Source: Massospora cicadina
Lineage: Eukaryota; Entomophthoromycota; Entomophthoromycetes; Entomophthorales; Entomophthoraceae
Assembly (NCBI GenBank): GCA_022478985.1
Contig: JAKSZP010017434.1
Location: forward strand, 1-64,000
Length of the DNA: 64,000 nucleotides
Reading direction: 5' to 3'
The notes below the pieces were generated by a model that was given only the letters and a program-made list of their open reading frames with translations, did not search any database and had not been told where the DNA came from. The translations under genes were made by a program, and so were the position numbers. Shown here piece after piece: positions 31,562 through 43,249 of the stretch (positions are counted from its first letter, which is position 1; each line of letters begins with the position of its first letter).

Positions 31562-32289
31562 TGTTAAGGTTTCCAGGATATTGGGTAATAAATCCAGCCA
31601 TCCCTTTTTAACTAAGAGGCCAGGCACCAGAAGACCTTGGTAAGAGATACTTAAAAGTTTACTTTTTATAGAAAAGCCTTCACTCGAAGAAAAACCTTTG
31701 AGTGGCATATCCAATTAATTTTTATTAAAATGAATAGAGGTAGCCAAGTAAAAGTTGGCAAAAATGAGAGTAACCTTATTTTCCCCATTCTTACCCTTAT
31801 TATTTGAGGTGGGTTGACCTTGGCACAAATACACCACACAAAGAATGTTTTCTAGCTATACAGGTTCGAACTCAAAACCTGCACTAGGGGTGGAAGCAGT
31901 TTTACCCACTCAGCTAACCACCCTTTAGTAATCTTTATTTTCTCACAAATAGATATATATAGGAGATCAAGGAAAAATATTTGGGATAAAATCTCAAGCA
32001 TTTCCAAGCTGAGATCTATACTAAATAGCAATCAGATTCTGCAACATTCTAATTATTTTTGTCAAAATAAGATTGATTGCCGCATAATTTGGTTTTAGAC
32101 CCCCAAAATCAGGAGGTTTCTTTCAAGCAACATTTGAATACATAAGTCAGGTTTGAACCCAAATATCAAGAGACCTTGAAAAATCTAGTTATGAATTATC
32201 TCAATAATGGTTTTGACTAAATTTTTAGATTGAGTTCAAATCCTACCATCAAATGTACTCAAATCATAATTTGGGTCAGAATCCCAACA
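31562..32289 (-). repeat. 3' LTR of element E, interrupted by a SINE
   Basis: Aligns with 38986-39704 on both sides of the SINE at 31784-31926. Shared landmarks are TAATAAATCCA, GAGGCCAGGCACCAGAAG, GGTAAGAGATACTTAAAAG and GGGTCAGAATCC. Starts TGTTAAGG, ends CCCAACA. Confidence 0.8.
31784..31926 (-). mobile_element. tRNA-derived SINE, family 1, copy 1
   Basis: Read on the minus strand: a tRNA-like head GGGTGGTTAGCTGAGTGGGT with a box A, a box B GAGTTCGAACCTG about 50 bases later, then a unique body, then the tail CAAGGTCAACCCACCTCAAA and a short AT-rich end. Direct repeats of about 15 bp flank it (31769-31783 and 31927-31942). The other LTR of the same element (39185-39200) shows the uninterrupted site. 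Copy 2 is at 41345-41483. The head is not a functional tRNA gene: no acceptor stem closes it. Confidence 0.85.
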
Positions 32290-32301
32290 ACTCCTCCTTC
32301 T
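32290..32301 (-). promoter_or_regulatory. Polypurine tract of element E
   Basis: AGAAGGAGGAGT on the minus strand, immediately before the 3' LTR. Confidence 0.55.
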
Positions 32302-32742
32302 AGATTTTGGCACAGGGGGTAAAAAGGCCAGATAAATTGATTGAGTACTCAATTTATCACAGATCCCTGAGCGACTTTTACAATAGAGTGGTCATTTCCT
32401 TATTTATAAATAACTTTGTTTGGTCCTAACCAATTGGTACCAAATTTTTTATCATGACCACCAGGTCAATGATGATAGAAAAGGTCTAAATTTCCCAACT
32501 GAAAGGTATGCAGAGGAACATGATTATATTTAAACTAATTATATTCTCTGGTAGTGTTAGCAGACAAGTTTTCAGAAGCCAGGGCCTGAAATCAGATGAT
32601 CTCATTAGTGATACTTCTAAAAAGTAACTTCAGTGGCTTTGGGAGAAGCTTAATCTAACATGGCCTGCATTTTAGAGTTCAGTTGGATATTTCTTCCATA
32701 TAAAGCTTGAAAGGGAGACATCTTGATAATCAGAATGATAAC

Positions 32743-33330
32743 TTATTTGATAAGAAAGGATTGCACTAGGTAGATATTGTGGCCAATGTAAAGGATTGGT
32801 TGCGGCCATTTTCTAGAAAATGAGTTTAATGTACCATTTACACGCTCTACCATTTCATCAGTTGCAGGATGGTAAGGAGTTGTAAAATACTTAGTGGACC
32901 ACATTAGTTTGGTTAACTCATTCATCAGTGGTGATCAAAAGTTATGGTTATTAACAAAGAGATTTATGTTAGGGTACTCATTTTATGGTGATAATCCAAT
33001 TATATATAAACGTAACGGTAGCTTTTTCTGTAGAAGAGGGTAGTGATATAGCTTTGATCCCTTTGGTTAAATGATTGACAGCCAGAAGGAGGAACCGATG
33101 GCCATTAGATGATCAAGGGAATGGTCCCACAACGTCAGTTTTGTAGTATGAAAGGTTTCACATGAAGAACAACTGGATGTTGGGGTTGAGGATTAGGTCT
33201 GGCCTGACTTTTACACTTAGAGAAAATTCAAATATATTTTAAATTGAAAAAAGCATCCCTTCCAAATAACATTGAGCCTTGAGACATTGGTGAGTTTTTC
33301 ATATTCCTCCATGGCTGACTTGCTGGTGCT
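32743..33330 (-). pseudogene. Integrase remnant of element E
   Basis: The frame 32743-32925 reads YFTTPYHPATDEMVERVNGT, the Ty3 integrase region P-Y-H-P-x-x-[DN]-G-x-x-E-R-x-N around the third catalytic residue, with that Glu preserved and the conserved Gly changed to Glu. The first two catalytic blocks further right are broken. Confidence 0.7.
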
Positions 33331-33479
33331 TCTCTATTATAACGTCTGTGCAAGCTAAAGATCAAATATTGGTTAACCATTTTTGTGTTATGAGTATGTA
33401 CAGGTTACCATTTCTATCCTGGATATTTTCCAACCTTTTTGATAACTCTTTTTGAGTAGTTTAGGCTCATTCTTCCATA

Positions 33480-34050
33480 AAAGCAGTTAGATTAAAAGAT
33501 TGTAGAGCCACTCCTCATTAGGATTAAGTTAGTTAATATGGATAACCTGGATAAACAATCCACTTTTTAATGTATATCCCAGGATGATAGATAATGTAAA
33601 ATTGTAGTTTTGAATCTTTAATGTCCATTGGGCTAGTTTCCCGTCATGATCCTTCAGTTTTTGAAGCCATCAATATCAAGTATAGTCAGTAATTATAATA
33701 AAATGGTTCCCATATAGATAGGTTCAGAAATATTTAATGCTCAATAGTACTTTCCAAACACTCTTGCACTATAACATTATAGTTCATCAGATTTTGACAG
33801 TTTTTTATATAAGCGATGGGATGATCACCAAACTTTGTCATTTTGGATAATATAACTCTATAGCTATATCTCTAACATCAGTGAAAAGTAAAAATACTCA
33901 TCAAAATTAGGATATACATTTACAGGTGATTGGAGAGAGCTACACATAATAGGTCAAAGGCCTGTTGTTGCTCCTCTTTCCACTGGAAATGTATTTCATT
34001 CTTCAACATCTAAACTAAAGGCTCAGAGGTGTTGGTAAAGTGTGGAATAG
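33480..34050 (-). pseudogene. RNase H remnant of element E
   Basis: The DNA near 33600-33680 corresponds to the KLAQWTLKIQ-type end of RNase H, and further right to the middle of the domain. Heavily broken; assigned by order and by similarity to element B. Confidence 0.4.
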
Positions 34051-34099
34051 ATATAGATAGCATCCCACAATCCTTAAAAAATCTATACATCATGTAGGG

Positions 34100-35030
34100 A
34101 TTTAGGGGAAAATTATAATGGCCTTATCCTTGTCGTTCATCAGGGTTATTCCATCCTTGCTTACCTCATGGCCCAGAAATCCATTTCAAACCTAGAAAGG
34201 AGCATTTGAACGGCTTTAGTTTTAGGGAAGCTTGGCATAATCTCTGTAAATTTCCCTTATATGTGACAGTTACATGGATCTATTTTCAAAAATTGATATA
34301 TAGTCGAGGTAGACTAGCACACAAGAGCGTTTGAAATCTCCTAATAAAACGTCCATGTCTCTTTGAATAATTGCAGGGGCATTAAATAACCCCTGCAGCG
34401 TTTAGGTAGCTTAGATAAACTTTACTAGAAATGAGGGTGTATTTTTGTATGGTCTTTAGGGGATAAATAAATTTTCTAGTATCTAAAGGCGAGATCCATT
34501 GCTGAAAAATAATGGTATTCTGACATAGACATAAGGAATAATCTAGAGAAGGTAAAGGATAATATTTTTTATGTGATGTAATTAAGTTGACAATAATCCA
34601 TGACAACATGGTGTCCACTATCCTTTTTTTAAATTAATAAAAGCTGATAGGCCCATGGGCTTTTTGAATAGCACAAGTAGTCCAGTTTTAAACAGTTGCT
34701 TTAGCTCTAGAGCTACTTAAGCTTCTTCAACTTTAGATTTTTGATATGCTCAAGATTTAAATGAGGTTGATCCTCAGTCTCGACTTGGTGAATTACTCCT
34801 AACATTTTTCTGTAATCACCTGTTCCCAAAGAGAAGATATCACTATATTCCTCTAGGAGGGCTACTACATTTTGGCGTTCATTGGAAGCGATATTGTCTC
34901 CAATTTTACTCTTAACCAGTTTTATTATGGGTATGGAATATAACTGTAAATCTAGTAGATAACTGAAACTTCTCACATTGGCAATATTTTTATAGGACAT
35001 AAATTTGAATAGGTGATGAGGGCATATCAA
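34100..35030 (-). pseudogene. Reverse transcriptase remnant of element E
   Basis: The piece 34713-35030 holds the protease-RT linker (VALLEEYSDIFSLGTGDYRK, as in B: FLKYKGIFAIDDHDLG). The piece 34382-34618 holds SHKKYYPLPSLDYSL, equivalent to the block T-x-x-x-x-PLP-x-I-D, and then slides out of frame at the FSAMDLASGYW block. Later blocks are not readable. Confidence 0.6.
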
Positions 35031-35649
35031 AGAAGTTTAGAGGTATTAATTTATTAGTTTCCCTATTATTTTTTAGATTTTCCATAGCAAGGTCCTAAAT
35101 TCCAGGACAAGTCAACGCTTCTTTGATAGAATTAGAGTGTCCATATAGCTACAAATCTTGGTTAAAGGAATGTGAATCTTTATCCATGAATCCATGATTA
35201 CTTGAGAGCCAGGTGGTATATTAATGGGTTGGGGGCATATGAGGTATCCTGTCTTCAGCATCCACAGCCACAGGTGATGACTTAGTTTTAGCCCCCAATT
35301 TTTACTCTACTTTTCAAATAGAGATGGAGTAATTTCTGAGGCACGTTTGCTTTTTTGAAATCCTTTATTTTTAATCAGGAGATAAAGTATCAATTTATTT
35401 TTTATCCTAAAAAGTGGAAGGTATTTTTTCTTTATAATTAATTTTATAAATCAAACTCCCGCCTAAAATATACTCCAATAAGCAGCTCATAGTTATTGTT
35501 TTCTTATGAGATAGTGGGAGCGGTCATCAAAATTTTTCCAAAATAAAGAGGTAAAGCAGAATACGCTACAGTCGCCTTAATAGAATGATTCCCCGCCATC
35601 CCATATTTAGGTTTGTTAATTATGTCTAGAGTCATTTTAATTTCTTTTT

Positions 35650-35705
35650 AAGATGGGAGGATATGACGTTAACTGGAAGGCCGGTATCATTTATAGCAGG
35701 CTTCT
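35650..35705 (-). pseudogene. Protease core of element E
   Basis: The minus strand reads AINDTGLPVNVISSHL. The catalytic DTG is intact; the residue before it has changed from a hydrophobic one to Asn. The core is shared with B (DTGAPVNIV) and D (DTLSPVNVVS). Confidence 0.65.
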
Positions 35706-36153
35706 AACCTTGTGAATGATTACCTCTACTTGTACCACTGAAGATTTGATTTGAGAATTTATGGCTAATAAACTTTCATTAAGTATCTGTAGCAAGGCAA
35801 GTGTAGGATTTTTCTTTGGCCAAGTTCAGGGTTTTTAAAGTTGTTTGGAAGTTTTGTTGGCTAACGCTTGATTCTCCTTAGATGAGATGACAGCAAAAAT
35901 CTGATCAAGTAGCTGACTAATGTAGAAATAAGAAAGCTGAAGGTCTTTACATTCTTGATTAGTAAGAGGTAATTTTAATTTCTGCAAAAGCAGCTAACAC
36001 AAAACAACCCAATGTACTGTGCATAGAACTAGAATCAGAAGATTGAGGCTCTTGATTTTCGTCAGCAGAGGGAGCTTCTTGCCTTATGCTGACTGATTTT
36101 TTACCACATTACATTGACAAATTCAACAAAAAGTTATAGTGAGGTTGTTTTTT

Positions 36154-37880
36154 TTAAATAAGTAAAAAAAACTCAGGTGTAGGCGACTTGAGGGGCATGA
36201 CTTCTAATACTTGAGGCTGAGGCTTATTATAAAATTGGTGTTTCCCAGTTGATTTAACCAGTTTGGCACGAGTCTCCAAGATGGATTTTTTGATATGCAG
36301 GAGAGACATAAGGTTGTAGTTAACCACTTTAAGATAGAGTAGGATATTAGGCATATTTTTCAATGTTGAAAAAAGGAGGTGATAACATTATCTAACATAA
36401 GATGATTCCCTGCGACTAAAGTCTGAGCCTTGAGATAAAATTAATGAATAAAGACATTAATAGTTTTCCTCTAATTAAGGCTTATTCCCTTAGATGTCTA
36501 TTTCTGGTTGGATAAAGTTAGGTCACTCCTGAACTCCCAAAGCAGAGAAGTCCTGGCATCATTCCAGGTAAAAAAGTTCATCATATGAGGTACCATGGTG
36601 TCCTGAATTAGGCATGGCTAAGCCAATTTTCAAAATGTTTGAGCCATTGGTTATTAGTGGCTTCTTCAAAAACACTTTCATAAAATATAAAAAGGAAGAT
36701 CCTCCTTTCTCCTGGAACGTACCTTTCTTTGTATGAAGGTTTAAATGTGATTTTTGGAGGGTAGAGGCCAAAAACAAGAACTGACACTGGGGGCACTCCT
36801 TCTTCCAAAGATGGGATGGTATCTCTGGAATGTTTGTGGAGATTAATAGCATCCACTTGACTTTTCAGGTCATTGATATCTTAATAACTAAATCTACTCT
36901 ATTATGGGCGGCATGAAGAGCCAATTTTATGGAAAAGAGCTAGATTAACTTATAAATTTTGCTCTTTAAAACTAGCATTTGCATCTGAAGTTTAAGTTGT
37001 TGCTCAGAGGCGATCATTATTTACTCTAGCTTCAAACCACTTTGGGTAAATTAGACAAGTTTTCAAGACGTTCATGATGAGCTTTCAGAGAAACTTTAGA
37101 GATAAGAGGCAATTCATCTCAAATGAGTTGTGCTCCTTGAGCTACGCATCCTAGTTTGACATCATTATTTTGGAGTTGTCAATTTATTGACTGGAGGCGA
37201 TTTTCATTGATTTATGGATCAGCACTAGGTTCAAGAGGACCAGGGGAACCCAGTGGAATAGGGTTCCATAGAAACCACGTCAGACAGCTAGACTGTCACA
37301 ACCAGGGGCTCCAGGCTCGCCAGGAAGCCAAGGAGGTCCAGAGTCGCCCAGCATCTCTGATGGTCCAGAGATAAAAATAATGTCCTGAGAATCGCATATA
37401 TCATAGATTAGCTCTTTGAGAAAATGGAGTCTTTCATCAACATAGGAAATAAAGATGTCAATTTGAGTTGGTACTACAATGATACAATATCTGATCTGCT
37501 TATGAATGATAACTTCCAATTGACTAAAATCATTGGATATTTACATTCATACAAATCTCATAACTATCTCATCAAGACGTTTTAACACAGCTTGCATCTC
37601 ATTGATGAGTTACTAAATTTTAAATATGATGCTTTGATCTTTAATGCCAAAGAGAGAGGAAGATTTATAGAATTGGAGGAGCTGTGAATGTAAAATCCTG
37701 ATAACCGTAAATTCCAAAGTAGTTCCTGATGATGGAATATGCTACTTGTAGTAGATGGTACTGGGTGAGATGTACAAATTGATGCAAATAGCACTCTTAA
37801 CATCCTGATCAGACTTATTCTCCATCAAGTGAGAAACTGTTGGCTAAACTCATCACAGGGGCTAATACCACAAAGACTAA
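36154..37880 (-). pseudogene. Gag region of element E
   Basis: Open pieces at 36154-36363, 36608-36856 and 37582-37803 lie between protease and the 5' LTR. The 36608-36856 piece reads FIFYESVFEEATNNQWLKHF, in the place where Ty3 Gag has its capsid-like helical domain. Upstream DNA encodes Leu/Gln/Glu-rich coiled-coil-like pieces. No zinc knuckle found. Confidence 0.4.
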
Positions 37881-38965
37881 TCTTCTATCTGCCGAACTCA
37901 AGGTATGAAGTACCTGTGTGAATTTTATATGATTACATTATCCAACTTGGGATTAGTTAAGATTAAAATTATTTAGATTAATGGTTTTGCATATTTTAAT
38001 TTTAGCTTATTAATTAAGCTTTGGACAACAATGTAATTATGTCATCTAGTTGGCAATAATAATTGACCAAATGGTTAATTGTAATTCTCATAGGATCATA
38101 TTCAATGATAATTATGGTTGCAAATTCATTGGGGATTGTTGCCAACAATTTGGAGATGAGTAAATTGGCTTAAAATGGCAATTACTCAAGAAAGATCGTC
38201 AGGTTTGGTAGCTGACATGTGGGCTTATATGAATGGCGAGTTAAGTACGCTATTCCTCATGAATATCAGCTGAAATATTTCCCAAAATTAAACTAATATC
38301 TCTTTTTGGTCAGCTAGGCATGCCAAGACCAACGTGGTAACCATGATTTACCTCTAACACATGTCCTCCCATACTTCCGCCTATATTTATTCCCTCATTT
38401 TAATAATAATAAGCACCTTAGAACTGTAAATACTTTATTTTCTATTATTGATTGCTTACTTCAAGGAAAAGTTGTGAAGTAGTACTCCCTATCTAAGTGT
38501 CAACGCCATAGTGAGGATGAAATCACTAGAATTCTTATATATTGCCAGAGTTAGGCCAAAGCTACTTATTATTTGCCAAAGTAGGGATGAATCTACCCAT
38601 TTATCTGAGCTTGACTAAGCTAATTGTCTTCATACAATTAGCCAGTTTGTAAAGAAACAGAGTCAGTAGTTAAGAAAACATGTGCACTAGTGAAAACCCT
38701 ACGGTTTTTACGTCCCCAAAAAAGAGGAGCATGAGAGCTTAAGCTAAGTCTGTTATTGGTGATTGATTTTGCTCCACATAAGGAGTGAGGTGGTTCACAT
38801 TCAAAGACGTGGAAAATATAAGGTTTCAAGTCACTGCAATATCTCCTATGTGATATTGACCGCCCAATCACTGAAACAAGCGGAATCAGAATTTGAGGAG
38901 GTGTCTGATGTAAAATTTTTATTGTCCATTGTAATAATAATTTCACCAGGAACTTGGAGCGAACC

Positions 38966-38983
38966 TGACAGGGAGCATCAGTT
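38966..38983 (-). promoter_or_regulatory. Degenerate primer-binding site of element E
   Basis: The minus strand just inside the 5' LTR reads CTGATGCTCCCTGTCAGG, similar in its first half to the TGGTGCTC of A, B, D and H. Weak. Confidence 0.35.
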
Positions 38984-38985
38984 TT

Positions 38986-39704
38986 GTCAAGGCGTGAGTA
39001 ATAAATCCAATCATCTCTTTTTAATTAAGAGGCCAGGCACCAGAAGCCCTTGGTAAGAGATACTTAAAAGTTTTACTTTTCTATAGAAAAGCCATCACTC
39101 AAAGAAAAACCTCTGAGTGGCATATCCAATTTAATTTTTCTTAAAATGAAAGAGGTAGGCCAAAGAATAGTTGGAAAAAATGAGAGTAATCTATTTTCTC
39201 ACAAACAGAATTATATAGGAGACAGAGAGAATTCTGGGATAAAATCTCAAACATTTCCAATCTGAAATCTATACTAAATAGCAATAGGACTCTGCAACAT
39301 TCTGGTTATTTTTTGTCAAAATAGGATTGATTGCCGCATAGTTTGGTTTTAGATCTCCAAAATCAGGAGGTTTCTGCCAAGCAACATTCAAATACATAAG
39401 TCAGGTTTGAACCCCAATATCAGGAGACCTTGATAACTTTAGTTATGAATTATACCAATAATATTTTTGACTCAATCTTAAAAAAAAGAAAAATTAAACG
39501 AGGCAGGTCAACCTTGATATAATATTCTACGCCAGGTTTTTTAGCATGTGCTGGTTTCAAACTTATGTCAATTGAAACACAACACAGAGTGGACGAGAGA
39601 GCACCCCGCTATACTACCACTCTTCTTTGACTAAAAAATTAGATTGAGTTCAAATCCTGTCGTCAGATGCACTCAAATTATTAATTTGGGTCAGAATCCT
39701 GACA
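38986..39704 (-). repeat. 5' LTR of element E, interrupted by a SINE
   Basis: Partner of 31562-32289, with the family 2 SINE at 39473-39632 and without the family 1 SINE of its partner. Starts TGTCAAGG, ends CCTGACA. Confidence 0.8.
39473..39632 (-). mobile_element. tRNA-derived SINE, family 2
   Basis: Read on the minus strand: head AGTGGTAGTATAGCGGGGTG with a box A (TAGTATAGCGGG), box B AAGTTTGAAACCA, a body of its own, then the tail CAAGGTTGACCTGCCTCG and a T/A-rich end. Flanked by TTTGACT (39466-39472 and 39626-39632). The other LTR of element E (near 32215) has the empty site. The head differs from family 1, but the last 18 bases of the tail agree at 14 positions with family 1. Confidence 0.75.
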
Positions 39705-41132
39705 AAGATAATGAGTCTTGAATTTCCATTGAAAAGTCAGTTTTGACATATTATTGGTTGGAGATTCACCACTGATCCTATGAACCACCCTTCAAATTAT
39801 ATTTGCTTTAATTGTACGAAATACCCATTAAATGATGATTTGTAAATAAAGAGATATACTAATAAATGAGAATAATATTAACTTAACCTTAAGATCTCTA
39901 AAACTTGACCCAACTCATTTGTTTTCAGTTAGAGACAATCAATAAAGTTAACAATACAAACTAGTACCACCAATATGTTATTAATACTGAAGATATTAAA
40001 ATTAGATATGGAGTAGATGCCTCAACAGTCCAAAGTGCAGTTCAGCGCAAATAACTCTAAAGCAAAGTTTTTTTTAAAGCCAAGCTAGGTGGGTACCATT
40101 TAATAAGTCAATATGTGACTAAGCTTGTATGGTGTAATACAAGAAGTTTTTGCTAAATACTGTTTTACATTCTCAAGAAAGGTTTGATCTAATCTTAAAA
40201 TGACTTGAAATGAGATCAGTATAGTACAATCAATTAGTTACATAAAATCACATTTATCTCTTATATGTCCAGATGTAACTTTTATTAACCATTTTAATCC
40301 CTTTGACATGCCATTATGAGCTATTAAATATAACTTACTATTATGGATTGAAAAGGCCTAAAGTAATAAAGGAATGTGATTCCATGTTTTCTTTTGTTAC
40401 AAAACATAATATTAAAAGAGTTCATCTTGGGTGCATGTCTTCTTCGCAAGCCAGCTTTTATTTTTAATGTAAATGGATTTATCAAGAGCCCCACAGTAAG
40501 ATTTAAAACATGCTAATAAAGTTCCTCAAAAATGGGCTAAGACAAAAAGGCAATTTTTATAATGGATTTTAGATCCTTTAATAGGAGTAGACTAGAACTT
40601 CTATTATTTTAATATAAAAAATTAAATTTTGTCTCCAAGAGCTTTCAAAGTAGAAGTGACTAATAATAAGACAAAAAATAAACAACTCATATGCATTATG
40701 AGGGCTGGTGTGATTGCAATTGTGTTGCTATATGGATGGTGCACAAGATAAAGGTATTTAATAATGATCATATAGTATTTGTACATTGAGTGAGGTTTAT
40801 GAGTATCTGAAAAACCAAATTTATGCCCATAAATGAAGTATAGGGATGCAAGAATAGATTTCAGTAAGTTTTGAGTAACTCATGATTGATGTCAAATAGG
40901 GATGTAATAGTAAAAAGCTGCAACTCCTCTTTACATTAGGAATTTCAGAACAATTATTGTCACATGTAAACATGCACTTATGTTTTTGCAAAAATATTCT
41001 AGAATTTTTTTGTCTACCTCATTTAACCTCTATTAACAAAAAAGCTTAGTAAGTAGTTTATGGTATAATGACAAATAGTTTATTATCCACAGTTTAATTT
41101 GATAAAGATAGAACTTTAGACATTATATATTG
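39705..41132. other. No feature recognised
   Basis: AT-rich spacer between elements E and D. No frame over 60 codons, no repeat seen. Confidence 0.5.
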
Positions 41133-41137
41133 ATCTT

Positions 41138-42036
41138 TGTTAGATTTTTTGCTTATAGGGAGGCTTGCTAGTGCATTATGCCTCAAGACAACAATAAATG
41201 TGAGGGGCTTCTCTCACCACTTGTATGTAAAAAGAAACAAATAAATAAAAAAATGTTTTATTTTATAGTTTTTTATTTAGCGCCGTTTGGGGGTAAAAGA
41301 GAGTAACTACTTAGAAAATTAAATAAAGGTATTTAAAACGTTGAAAGGGTGGTTAGCCGAGCGGATAAAACAGCTTCCACCCCTAGTGCAAGTTTTGAGT
41401 TCTAAACCTGTACTGGCTAGAATATAAAACATTCTCAGTGTGGTATATTTGTCCCAAGGTCAACCCACCTCATATAATTATCTAAAACGTTGAGGCTCAA
41501 CGTTTAAATGGCTTGGGAATTTCTGAATTTAGTAATTAGTGGTTCTAGCCTATTGAAGCTCTGAAAACTCGCTTCCCTTAGGCTGAACAATGAATGGGGG
41601 ATTATTTAGTGGAAGATGTACCCATGGGGTAATGAATTAATATATTCTAGCCAATTCCCTTTCAATAAAGGTATTTCACCTTGGGGGACCCCTGCCACAC
41701 CTATAAAAGGGTGTTGTCCCCACGTAGGTGTTTTAATGGGATTAGATGAGGCTGAGGGTGAACCCTTTGATGAGTGCCCTTGAATAGGCTGTGAGGTCAG
41801 AGGAATCTGATTTCCCAACTTGATGCTTTTTGACCAAATATTTTTGTAAAAGTGTTGCCCCAATTCTCAGGGTTTCACCAAGATTCAGCCAGGGTCTTTT
41901 GGCCAAGTAAATCGTTATTAATAATAAATCAATATTTTCAGTATCACAGACTTGTAGATGCCTGAAATTTTCCTTTTATGGCCTATTCTGCCCCACAACA
42001 TTCTTATCTTGAAGCCTGGAGGGCAAATGTCTGACA
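41138..42036 (-). repeat. 3' LTR of element D, with a SINE inside
   Basis: Aligns with 59252-60000 outside the SINE at 41345-41483. Landmarks: GTGCATTATGCCTCAA or its match, AAAACGTTGA-x-GCTCAACG, CACGTAGGTGTTTTAATGG, TTCAGCCAGGGTCTTTTGGC. Starts TGTTAG, ends CTGACA. Confidence 0.9.
41345..41483 (+). mobile_element. tRNA-derived SINE, family 1, copy 2
   Basis: Reads GGGTGGTTAGCCGAGCGGAT at the head (box A TAGCCGAGCGG), box B region GAGTTCTAAACCTG, and tail CAAGGTCAACCCACCTCATA. Flanked by AAAACGTTGA at 41335-41344 and 41484-41493. The other LTR of element D (near 59455) has the site only once, so the SINE came after D. Same family as 31784-31926. Box B has a one-base insertion, so this copy is probably transcriptionally dead. 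Confidence 0.85.
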
Positions 42037-42047
42037 TCGCTCCCCTC
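42037..42047 (-). promoter_or_regulatory. Polypurine tract of element D
   Basis: GAGGGGAGCGA on the minus strand, next to the 3' LTR. Confidence 0.55.
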
Positions 42048-42183
42048 AAGAATGTTGGGAGAAGAATAAGGCTGAAGGAAGCGGCCATGTACCAAATTAA
42101 TAGTTACTTTGGAAGCGAGGAATTTTATTGAGTACCAATTTTTTCAGTTGTAGGTAATTGAAAATGGACCTTCCCAGATTAAA

Positions 42184-43161
42184 TCAAACTTCTCTACTTC
42201 TAAAAGTGCAGCGGTTGTGATAATATAAAACCAAGTCAGCTACTTGGAAGGAAGGGAGAGGAACATGGAGCTCATTAGCTGCTTCAGCTTCATTTGTGAC
42301 CGTCTTAGCCAAGTTAGTCATAGCTTCCACTTGTAGTTGGATGATGTGTTGTGCTAACTTTTTCATGGTTTTCTCTGGGTCATAACTTTCAGTGAAAATA
42401 TCTTTTGCTAGAAGAGCTGGTACCCCAGGTTCTTTGCCATACAACACATGAAAAGGGGATATCTTTAGGATGTGATGATAAACTAATTTGATAGGCCATG
42501 AGGGCACTGGGTAAATAAAGATCCCAGTGGAGAGGGTCATATTGGCCATTTTGCGGAGTATGGAGACCAAGGTTCTGTTAACTCTTTCTATAGCACCATT
42601 TGTGGATGGGTTATAGAGGGCTGAGAAGAGTTATTGCGCTCCCATGGATGTGGCAAGGAGCTTTTTCACATGGGAAGTAAATTTTTAACGTATTCATAAT
42701 AAGAGGATTTGGGGACACCCCTGACAGGTAAAAATGTATTGGTTAAAATGAGTTATCCGTGGATTTAGCAGTTTGAGCGGGGAGAGCTACAGCTTAACCC
42801 ATTTGGTGATGTGATCAAAACTAACTAAGATACAGCGATTTCCACCTGTGGTCTGAGGGAGAGAACCTACCACATCCAGACTTAAGGTGTGGAAAGGTTG
42901 TTGAGGCGTTGTAGGTTAATATTGATATCGGGCCTTGAAGCTGGATTGTTTCTTACAGGTCAGGCATGCATCCAAGACTTCGGTTATGGTTTTCAAGATG
43001 CCCTCCCAGTAGTACCAATCTTTTACCCGCTCATATGAATTGCATACTCCGCCATGCCCCATGATAGTGTGGGACTCCAAGATGACTGGAACTCGCTCTG
43101 ACAGCCGGAGATAGGGCAACCAATTTACTCCTACTTTTTTATATATCTTCCCATTTTCCAC
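42184..43161 (-). pseudogene. Integrase remnant of element D
   Basis: The piece 42916-43161 carries the zinc domain (H-x-x-MGHGG..., then CLTCKKQSSFKARYQY). The piece 42184-42570 (129 codons) covers the C-terminal side of the core, with ISPFHVLYGKEPGVPALL, the S-P-F-x-L-x-Y-G motif, and FQVADLVLYYH, the start of the C-terminal domain. The catalytic core between 42600 and 42910 is broken by stops. Confidence 0.7.
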
Positions 43162-43249
43162 CTTGGTGTTGCAGGAGTGTCAAGAGAGCATTTTTTGTAT
43201 AGGTTCATCTTCATCAGCTCATGCATCTGGAGTCATAAGGAGATCGTGT

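Larger units (their letters stand above)
31562..39704 (-). mobile_element. Element E: old Ty3-type LTR retrotransposon
   Basis: LTRs at 31562-32289 and 38986-39704 enclose minus-strand gag, protease, reverse transcriptase, RNase H and integrase remnants. The protease reads DTGLPVNVIS, which places E with A, B and D. A purine-rich AGAAGGAGGAGT lies before the 3' LTR. The flanks (ATTAC and AAGAT) do not match, so the target duplication is lost or the ends are eroded. Each LTR carries one SINE, of different families. Coding frames are shorter than in A or B, so E is older. Confidence 0.75.

Noticed and set aside
41347..41420. tRNA gene
   Set aside because: Box A is good, but there is no closing acceptor stem, box B has an extra base, and the unit is flanked by target duplications and followed by a SINE body. 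It is a SINE head.
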